A stretch of 37,727 bases of DNA, from contig JACRBX010000287.1 in the NCBI GenBank assembly GCA_016219225.1, positions 1 to 37,727 of the forward strand, read 5' to 3'. Position numbers and translations under genes: made by a program. Source of the DNA: Deltaproteobacteria bacterium (GTDB taxonomy: Bacteria > Desulfobacterota > RBG-13-43-22). Shown in pieces: positions 32,148 through 37,727 of this stretch. Position 1 is the stretch's first letter. Each line of letters starts with the position of its first letter. The notes under the pieces were generated by a model that saw only the letters and a program-made list of their open reading frames with translations, had not been told where the DNA came from and ran no database searches.

Positions 32148-32636
32148 TTACTCTTCTTTAGATATAAGGGCCACCGCATAAGCGGCGATGCCTTCCTGCC
32201 GCCCGGCAAAACCCAACCCTTCCGTTGTCGTGGCCTTAATATTGATCCGTTCGGCAGAAAGGTTTAATACCTTGGAGAGAACGGTCTGCATCTCCTGAAT
32301 ATAAGGGGCCAGTTTGGGGGCCTGGGCCACTACCGTGGCATCTACATTTTCGATGCCTAAACCCTGTTGGTGGAGCAGGGAAATAATGGTCTCAAGAAGC
32401 CGGAGGCTGGAGATTCCCTTATATCGGGGATCGGTATCGGGGAAGTGCCGGCCCAGATCCCCGAGACCCGCGGCCCCTAAGAGGGCATCCCCCAGGGCAT
32501 GACATAATACATCGGCATCCGAGTGCCCGGCCAATCCCTGGTGATAGGCAATCTTAACCCCGCCCAATATCAAGGGTCTTCCCGGGACCAAACAATGGAC
32601 ATCATATCCCTGGCCTACGCGGAAAGCCGGCCTCAT
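32148..32636 (-). CDS. ispF: 2-C-methyl-D-erythritol 2,4-cyclodiphosphate synthase
   Basis: A 162-aa enzyme of the MEP isoprenoid pathway, converting CDP-ME 2-phosphate to ME-cPP. The metal-binding residues Asp12 and His14 are in GYDVH. HSDADVLCHALGDALLGAAGLGDLG, the FPDTDPRYKG stretch and the C-terminal GFAGRQEGIAAYAV are all typical. The start overlaps the ispD stop by 4 bp (ATGA), so the two are translationally coupled. Confidence 0.96.
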   Translation of the reverse strand: MRPAFRVGQGYDVHCLVPGRPLILGGVKIAYHQGLAGHSDADVLCHALGDALLGAAGLGDLGRHFPDTDPRYKGISSLRLLETIISLLHQQGLGIENVDATVVAQAPKLAPYIQEMQTVLSKVLNLSAERINIKATTTEGLGFAGRQEGIAAYAVALISKEE

Positions 32637-33325
32637 TTACCTTTTTTTTCTCTTAAAAAATTCTCGGCCATGGACAAATCCTCAGGGGTGGTAATCTTGA
32701 TGTTACTGTAATCGCCTTCGACCATGGTGATCGGGTGTCCCAAGCGTTCTACCAGGAATGAATCGTCGGTACCCCAAATATCCTCTTGTTGGGCCTTTTG
32801 AAAGGCCTTCATCAGTAAGGGGAACTGGAAAGATTGCGGGGTCTGGGCCAGCCAGATTTCCTCCCGGGGCAGGGTCTGAACTTTCTTCCCTTTGGTTATC
32901 CTCTTGACCGTATCCCTGGCCGGAACGCCCACCACGGCTGCCCCGTGTTTTTGGGCCTCTTCGATGCTTTTCTCGATCAATCGACAGGCTATGAGAGGAC
33001 GAACCCCGTCATGGACCACTACAATAGAACATTCGGAACGAATGGCCCGAAGACCGTTCCAAACCGACTGTTGACGCATCTTTCCGCCCCGGACCAATTT
33101 AAGGACCTTATTAAATTGATATTTTTCAACAATATCTTTCTGAACCCTATCTAACTGATCCTGGGGAACAATGACATAAATCCCATCGACGGCCGGGCAC
33201 TCTTCAAAGACCTGGAGGGTTTGGGCCAAAATCGGTTTCCCCCCCAAAGAAAGGTATTGTTTGGGAATCGAAGATTCCATGCGCTGGCCTTTTCCGGCCG
33301 CAGTGATCAGGGCAATGGTTTTCAA
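32633..33325 (-). CDS. ispD: 2-C-methyl-D-erythritol 4-phosphate cytidylyltransferase
   Basis: A 230-aa MEP-pathway enzyme that makes CDP-ME from CTP and MEP. The nucleotide-binding motif is AAGKGQRMESSIPKQYL near residue 10. VVHDGVRPL (about 104-112) and the GTDDS stretch are present. The start codon is TTG at 33325, with AAGGA 5 nt upstream. It overlaps ispF by 4 bp. Together the pair makes a step of isoprenoid precursor synthesis. Confidence 0.96.
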   Translation of the reverse strand: MKTIALITAAGKGQRMESSIPKQYLSLGGKPILAQTLQVFEECPAVDGIYVIVPQDQLDRVQKDIVEKYQFNKVLKLVRGGKMRQQSVWNGLRAIRSECSIVVVHDGVRPLIACRLIEKSIEEAQKHGAAVVGVPARDTVKRITKGKKVQTLPREEIWLAQTPQSFQFPLLMKAFQKAQQEDIWGTDDSFLVERLGHPITMVEGDYSNIKITTPEDLSMAENFLREKKGK

Positions 33326-33359
33326 CTGATTCCTTAATACAAAAATAACGTTGCCCCCT

Positions 33360-33391
33360 CCCTGCCCTCCCTATCGAGGGGGAGGGCAGGG
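33360..33391 (-). terminator. GC-rich hairpin downstream of rnpB
   Basis: Perfect 12-bp arms (CCCTGCCCTCCC / GGGAGGGCAGGG) around an 8-nt loop, 62 nt past the RNase P RNA 3' end and before ispD. Downstream of it on the minus strand is a short T-rich stretch (GTTATTTTTG) about 11 nt later, so termination is possible but not canonical. Confidence 0.45.
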
Positions 33392-33415
33392 AAGGAAGGA
33401 GCGTTTATGATTTTT

Positions 33416-33444
33416 ACTCCGAACTCCGAATTCCGAATTCCGAA
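33416..33444. repeat. TCCGAA-word repeat, rnpB 3' flank
   Basis: Three to four tandem copies of ACTCCGA / ATTCCGA. It is the same repeat family as the insertion inside rnpB (about 33693-33834) and as 33986-34058. Confidence 0.65.
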
Positions 33445-33453
33445 ATAAGGAAG

Positions 33454-33973
<520 letters not shown>

Positions 33974-33985
33974 AACATCAAAAAA

Positions 33986-34058
33986 GTTCGGAGTTCGGAG
34001 TGATGAGTTCGGAGTGAAAACACACATCTCCGAACTCCGAACTAATTACTCCGAACTA
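33986..34058. repeat. TTCGGAGT repeat array between rnhA and rnpB
   Basis: GTTCGGAGTTCGGAGTG and GAGTTCGGAGTG (33986-34016) are followed by inverted copies CTCCGAACTCCGAAC and CTCCGAAC (34027-34058), so the array can fold as a hairpin. Its right end extends into the 3' end of rnhA and supplies the stop codon. Confidence 0.7.
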
Positions 34059-34498
34059 AAAAGGTCACTTTTTTTCTTTCTAATAGCCTCATTGGCCATA
34101 GCATCGGCTTCCCGATTCTTCTCCCTGGGAATATGAATTATATCATACTTTAAAAATTTCATCAAAAGGTCTTGAACCTGATGGAAATAAACGGCCATCC
34201 TTGGATTCCTGACATGGTAGAGACCGGTTAATTGCCTTACCAGAAGTTCCGAATCCATATGAATCCGGATCTTCTGGACCCCGATGGACAAAGCATTTTT
34301 CAGACCCAGAAGCAAGGCCTGATATTCGGCCTCGTTATTGGTCGCCTCCCCCAAGTATTGGAAATCTTTGACCACTACCGAATCCCGGTCGTTTATCAGT
34401 ATCCAGCCGGCCCCGGCCGGCCCTGGATTTCCCTTGGAAGCCCCGTCGGAAAAAAGTTGCCAGGGTTTCGGACTGGTTTTATCCTTTTGGGTCAGCAA
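34046..34498 (-). CDS. rnhA: ribonuclease HI family protein
   Basis: A 150-aa RNase H domain that cleaves the RNA of RNA-DNA hybrids. Active-site acids are visible as LFSDGASKGNPGPAG (first Asp), NNEAEYQALLLGL (Glu), RIHMDSELLV (Asp), and late NREADAMAN (Asp). This is the type found with a zinc-ribbon gene. I chose the TTG at 34498 because GAGGAG is 7 nt upstream; longer starts run into the previous gene. The last codons and the stop (AGTTCGGAGTAA) are made by the intergenic repeat. It follows the zinc-ribbon gene within 4 bp. Confidence 0.85.
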   Translation of the reverse strand: MLTQKDKTSPKPWQLFSDGASKGNPGPAGAGWILINDRDSVVVKDFQYLGEATNNEAEYQALLLGLKNALSIGVQKIRIHMDSELLVRQLTGLYHVRNPRMAVYFHQVQDLLMKFLKYDIIHIPREKNREADAMANEAIRKKKSDLFSSE

Positions 34499-34502
34499 AA
34501 CA

Positions 34503-35228
34503 TCACTCCTCTTTGCTTTGGGCCGGTATGGATAGATAAAGGATTCGAAGGCAACTGGGACAGGTAATAATGCGATCCTGGCGATGCAATTCATTATATA
34601 ACTGCGGGGGGATATGGATATGACAGGTCAGACAGGCGCCCTCTTTAACTTCCGCTACAGCCGTCCCCTTTAACCGATCCCTTAAAAATTCATATTGCTT
34701 CAATAAACCCGGCTCCATCAGGGCACTCATTTCTTTTCTTTTACGATTCAATTTCAACAGGTCTTCTTCCAATTCATGCCCTTCTTTTTCCAGTTCTTTT
34801 TTCTTGAACTCCCCTTTGGCTATTTGAGCTTCGACATCCCCTTTCAAAACCCCTTCTTTTTTAATCCCTTCTTCCAATCTTTCCAGGAAGTCCAGGAGGA
34901 GGTCTTCCTTTCCGGATTTTCCTTTTTTTAATTCATCAACCTCGGTGAGCATGGCCCGATATTCTTTGTTGGTCTTGACTTCCATCAATTTGACCTGGCT
35001 TTTCTTAATCTTCTGCTCTAACTCTTCGACCTCCCGCTCCAGACCTTTTCGTTGCTTTTTTATCTCATTTATTTCCTGTTTAAAGGCCTGAAAGATCTCC
35101 TGGATCTTTTGTGTTTCCTGGTCGATCTGTTCTCTCTTTCTTGGATTTTCCTGAGCATTTACAAGGGCCTGTTCTATAGATTTGTCCAATTGTTGCAGTT
35201 GAATTAAAAAGTTTAATTGTTCTTGCAT
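34503..35228 (-). CDS. C4-type zinc-ribbon coiled-coil protein
   Basis: A 241-aa protein. Residues 1-190 are almost wholly coiled coil (long Glu/Lys/Gln heptads). The C-terminus is a zinc ribbon: CLTCHIHIPPQLYNELHRQDRIITCPSCLRILY, the zf-RING_7 (PF02591) type. Its family is widespread in bacteria next to nif3 and rnhA. Function is not established; suggestions include a role in nucleic-acid or protein handling. GGAG lies 5 nt upstream of the ATG. Confidence 0.9.
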   Translation of the reverse strand: MQEQLNFLIQLQQLDKSIEQALVNAQENPRKREQIDQETQKIQEIFQAFKQEINEIKKQRKGLEREVEELEQKIKKSQVKLMEVKTNKEYRAMLTEVDELKKGKSGKEDLLLDFLERLEEGIKKEGVLKGDVEAQIAKGEFKKKELEKEGHELEEDLLKLNRKRKEMSALMEPGLLKQYEFLRDRLKGTAVAEVKEGACLTCHIHIPPQLYNELHRQDRIITCPSCLRILYLSIPAQSKEE

Positions 35229-35294
35229 AGGTTCTCCAAAAGGATAAAAATTGGTTCAAGAAAAAAGCTCAATATTCGAATTTTCGTATTCAGC

Positions 35295-36413
35295 CTAAAA
35301 AAATTGAAAATAGGGATCTCCCGGTTGCCGGTCCTCAAAAACTTCAACCCCCCATCCCAAACTTTGCCCTGCTTCCCTAATGATATCCGTTAGAATCGGG
35401 AGGATCCACTTTTCAGATGGGTAATGACCGATTTCAATCAGCGTCAGTCCCTGTCCTTCATTAGAGACCACCGGATGATAGCCGATCTCCCCGCAAATTA
35501 AAATTTCCGCTCCGGCGGATACTGCATCAGGAATCATCCGGCCACCGGATCCCCCGCAGACCCCAATTCTTCGTACCAGACCGGGAAGCGGCCCGCTGAC
35601 CCGTACCGAGGGGGCCTCCACGTCTTGTTTCAGGCGATGGATAAGGAGGTCTCCAGGGATTGGTGGATCAAAATCCCCCACCCGGCCTAACCCCACTGCA
35701 GTGGATGGATTTTCAACCGGATAAACATCAAAGGCCATTTCTTCGTAGGGATGGACGGCCCGAATTTTTTCCAGTACTTCAAAAACCGACCCCCTTGGTG
35801 CCAAGAATTCCAAACGCCATTCGGAAACACGCTCTATACGGCCTATGTCCCCCAGAAAAGGCCGGCTGCCCATTTCCGGGACAAAAGTCCCCTCTCCCCG
35901 GGATTTAAAGGTACATAACCGGTAATGGCCGATCCGGGCGGCCTTCGAGGTATCCAAAACCCTGGTTATCTTTTCTTCATACCCGAGGGGGACAAAAACA
36001 ACCAGTTTGACCTGGTCTTCCAAACGTTTTTCCAGGGGAAGAAAATCGGTCAATCCCAAACGATGGGCCAGGGCGGTGCTGACCCCTTCGGGAGCGGCAT
36101 CCAGATTGGTATGGGCTACCAGCAAGGAAAGATCGGCCTTGATCATTTGGACCGCCGTCCGTCCGGGTTCATGATGATTTTCCAGGGATGTTATGGGGTT
36201 AAAAAAAAGGGGATGATGGCAAATCATAAGCTGGAGGTTATTCCGGACGGCCCAGGAAACCGACCGGGGTGTAGCTTCGAGAGAAACCCCGAGGCGCTCT
36301 ACCCGTCGCTCAGGATCCCCCAATTGGAGACCGATACGGTCCCATTCTTCGGCCCAACCCGGAGGAAATCTGGACTCCAGCCAGCCTTGGATTTCCTTAA
36401 CGATTACCGCCAT
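35295..36413 (-). CDS. Nif3-like dinuclear metal centre protein
   Basis: A 372-aa member of the NIF3/YqfO family, which forms a hexameric ring with a two-metal site. The metal ligands lie in ICHHPLFF and VAHTNLDAA near the N-terminus, and in the C-terminal GGSGGRMI and GEIGYHP stretch (GHYPSE). The internal 120-residue insertion (about 130-240, ... FVPLGYEEKITRVLDTSKAARIGHYRLCTF) is the CutA-like domain typical of YqfO. A strong terminator ends only 9 nt before its ATG and the Shine-Dalgarno is weak. It is the first gene of the nif3-zinc ribbon-rnhA group. Confidence 0.92.
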   Translation of the reverse strand: MAVIVKEIQGWLESRFPPGWAEEWDRIGLQLGDPERRVERLGVSLEATPRSVSWAVRNNLQLMICHHPLFFNPITSLENHHEPGRTAVQMIKADLSLLVAHTNLDAAPEGVSTALAHRLGLTDFLPLEKRLEDQVKLVVFVPLGYEEKITRVLDTSKAARIGHYRLCTFKSRGEGTFVPEMGSRPFLGDIGRIERVSEWRLEFLAPRGSVFEVLEKIRAVHPYEEMAFDVYPVENPSTAVGLGRVGDFDPPIPGDLLIHRLKQDVEAPSVRVSGPLPGLVRRIGVCGGSGGRMIPDAVSAGAEILICGEIGYHPVVSNEGQGLTLIEIGHYPSEKWILPILTDIIREAGQSLGWGVEVFEDRQPGDPYFQFF

Positions 36414-36422
36414 CTCTCAAAT

Positions 36423-36457
36423 AAAAAAGGGTGCAGACCCGTGGGAATGCACCCTTT
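36423..36457 (-). terminator. intrinsic terminator after tRNA, before nif3
   Basis: Minus-strand RNA: AAAGGGTGCA pairs with TGCACCCTTT (10 bp) around a 12-nt loop, followed directly by TTTTTTATTT. This is a textbook Rho-independent terminator. It ends the tRNA transcript, yet the T-tract finishes 9 nt before the nif3 start codon. Confidence 0.85.
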
Positions 36458-36545
36458 CTTTACCTCCAGACGCTGGGGGTTTGATGGTTACAAACTTTTT
36501 AACACCCATAAACACAAAGCATAGGTTCTGCCTGGACATTTGATC

Positions 36546-36621
36546 TGGTGGGCCCACCTGGCCTCGAACCAGGGACCTTCCGGTTATGAGCCGGTGGCTC
36601 TTCCAACTGAGCTATGGGCCC
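36546..36621 (-). tRNA. tRNA with CAT anticodon (Met, or Ile2)
   Basis: A 76-nt cloverleaf with encoded CCA. Acceptor stem GGGCCCA pairs with TGGGCCC. The D-arm is GCTCAGTTGGAAGAGC, the anticodon loop CTCATAA (anticodon CAT), and the T-arm CCTGGTTCGAGGCCAGG. Anticodon CAT may belong to elongator Met or to Ile2 (lysidine-modified); sequence alone does not decide, but elongator Met is more likely. It lies downstream of rpoD with its own promoter (36650-36678). Confidence 0.92.
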
Positions 36622-36649
36622 GTACCTTTTTGTGTATTTAAAAAATAAA

Positions 36650-36678
36650 ACTATATTGAATTTAAGGACGGATGTCAA
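36650..36678 (-). promoter_or_regulatory. sigma-70 promoter of the tRNA gene
   Basis: On the minus strand TTGACA (36673-36678), 17 nt, TATAGT (36650-36655), almost consensus, with about 28 bp from the -10 to the tRNA 5' end. It lies between the rpoD stop (36728) and the tRNA. Confidence 0.75.
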
Positions 36679-36727
36679 CCCTGAACAACAAAATTCTCGC
36701 CAAAGATTTTTCTGTCCCGTATACAGA

Positions 36728-37727
36728 CTACTCCACAAAAGACTTGAGCCGTTTACTGCGGCTGGGGTGGCGTAATTTCCGCAAAGCCTTGGCCTCGATC
36801 TGACGGATCCGCTCCCGGGTGACATCAAAATCGCGTCCCACTTCTTCGAGGGTATGGTCGGCCCTTTCCCCGATGCCGAAACGCATGCGCAGCACCTTTT
36901 CTTCCCGTGGGGTCAAAGTGGATAAAACCTTCTGGGTCTGCTCCGATAAATTCAACCGGATTACCGCCTCGGAGGGGGACAAAATCTTTTTATCCTCGAT
37001 AAAATCTCGAAGATGACTGTCCTCTTCCTCCCCGATAGGGGTCTCCAGGGAAATGGGTTCTTTGGCGATCTTTAAGACCTTCCGGACCTTGTCCAAAGGA
37101 AATTCCATGCGTTCGGCGATTTCCTCCGGGGTAGGTTCCCTTCCCAGTTCCTGAACCAGATAACGGGCCGTTCGTATTAATTTATTGATGGTTTCGATCA
37201 TATGGACCGGAATCCGGATCGTCCGGGCCTGATCGGCAATGGCCCGGGTTATGGCCTGCCGAACCCACCAGGTTGCATAGGTACTGAACTTATAACCCCT
37301 TTGATACTCGAATTTATCAACGGCCTTCATCAACCCGATATTCCCTTCCTGAATTAAATCCAGGAACTGAAGACCCCTGTTGGTATATTTCTTGGCGATA
37401 CTGACCACCAGCCGCAAATTGGCCTCGATTAATTCCGCTTTGGCGTCCCGGGCCTTGGTTTCACCATCCTCAACCTGTTTTAAAATCCTCTTGAGAGACT
37501 TGGAAGTCATCCTGGATTCCTGTTCCACCCTTCGGATCTTCCGCTCCCCATTTCGGATCTTTTTGTCGACCTCTAACAAGTCTTCTTTTTGAAAACCGGT
37601 CTGGCGGATCAGCGCCCTGGCCAGACCATCTGTTTTTAACTTGCGAAGGGCTTTTTTGAGTTCCGGCAAAGCCACACAGGTCTTCTCTACACACTCTTCA
37701 GTTTCCCTTTCCCCTTTTTCGATCCGC
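36728..37727 (-). CDS. rpoD: RNA polymerase primary sigma factor RpoD (5' part outside window)
   Basis: The visible 332 residues run from the end of region 1.2 (RIEKGERE at the window edge, in frame with no stop) through region 2 ([61 protein letters not shown]), region 3 ([13 protein letters not shown]) and region 4 ([15 protein letters not shown]...[33 protein letters not shown]), all intact. An apparent GTG start at 37675 is internal: the reading frame continues upstream past the window. This is the primary (housekeeping) sigma-70. It stands at the head of the tRNA-nif3 group. Confidence 0.95.
   Translation of the reverse strand, partial: RIEKGERETEECVEKTCVALPELKKALRKLKTDGLARALIRQTGFQKEDLLEVDKKIRNGERKIRRVEQESRMTSKSLKRILKQVEDGETKARDAKAELIEANLRLVVSIAKKYTNRGLQFLDLIQEGNIGLMKAVDKFEYQRGYKFSTYATWWVRQAITRAIADQARTIRIPVHMIETINKLIRTARYLVQELGREPTPEEIAERMEFPLDKVRKVLKIAKEPISLETPIGEEEDSHLRDFIEDKKILSPSEAVIRLNLSEQTQKVLSTLTPREEKVLRMRFGIGERADHTLEEVGRDFDVTRERIRQIEAKALRKLRHPSRSKRLKSFVE

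Noticed and set aside
34046-34594. 182-aa version of rnhA
   Set aside because: The extra N-terminal 32 residues overlap the zinc-ribbon gene in another frame and look unlike RNase HI. The TTG at 34498 has a well-placed Shine-Dalgarno.
35925-36524. 199-aa plus-strand frame over nif3 and the terminator
   Set aside because: Antisense to nif3; it reads through an intrinsic terminator and has no recognisable domain.
37675-37675. GTG start giving a 315-aa RpoD
   Set aside because: The frame stays open to the window edge and encodes the end of sigma region 1.2, so the gene simply continues outside.

Overview
The window looks like chromosome from an anaerobic, acyl-CoA-degrading bacterium of the Desulfobacterota (former Deltaproteobacteria). 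This is an inference from gene content: three separate acyl-CoA dehydrogenases, a multi-cluster ferredoxin-like protein, DUF6125 and DUF3795 proteins, a complete Tad pilus locus, an HD-GYP sensor, and a housekeeping block (cysS-ispF-ispD-rnpB-rnhA-zinc ribbon-nif3-tRNA-rpoD) whose order I associate with that group. No database search was possible.

Layout. 0-9.5 kb holds fatty-acid or aromatic acyl-CoA metabolism. A glutaryl-CoA-dehydrogenase-like gene, a DUF3795 gene and a truncated ECF sigma factor are followed by a three-gene DUF6125 / TIGR04076-like / DUF6125 operon. That operon has a clear sigma-70 promoter carrying three copies of a 9-bp operator-like word. Divergent from it, an XRE regulator overlaps a second acyl-CoA dehydrogenase by ATGA. 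A 4Fe-4S protein and a 606-aa FadE-type dehydrogenase are divergent across a palindrome-rich spacer. 9.6-22.4 kb (minus strand) is a complete Tad (Flp) pilus locus, in transcription order: flp pilin (53 aa), prepilin peptidase, CpaB/RcpC, secretin, small secreted protein, TadE, TadG-like, TadZ, TadA, TadB, TadC and two TPR lipoproteins. An isoprenylcysteine-methyltransferase-like membrane protein overlaps the last gene. An orphan NarL-type regulator lies upstream of flp.

23.4-26.8 kb contains the most interesting candidate system. In transcription order it is a B12-binding radical SAM protein, a 34-codon peptide gene with a strong Shine-Dalgarno, a stem-loop, and a SPASM-domain radical SAM protein. 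This is the architecture of a ribosomally made, radical-SAM-modified peptide (RiPP) pathway. It is followed by a decayed toxin-antitoxin pair, an FAD/NAD-dependent oxidoreductase and a membrane PAS/HD-GYP c-di-GMP phosphodiesterase.

30.4-37.7 kb is the housekeeping block. Its RNase P RNA is unusual: the P12 region is enlarged by about 140 nt of the same TTCGGAGT-type repeats that flank the gene and that also encode the last codons of rnhA.

Several repeat classes and pieces of gene debris are spread across the window: two inverted copies of a MITE-like element (about 4.2 and 32.0 kb), a FadE C-terminal remnant at 23.4 kb, degenerate short-word intergenic repeats, a sigma-factor stub and a toxin stub. 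Together they suggest a genome that accumulates non-coding repeats and partial deletions.
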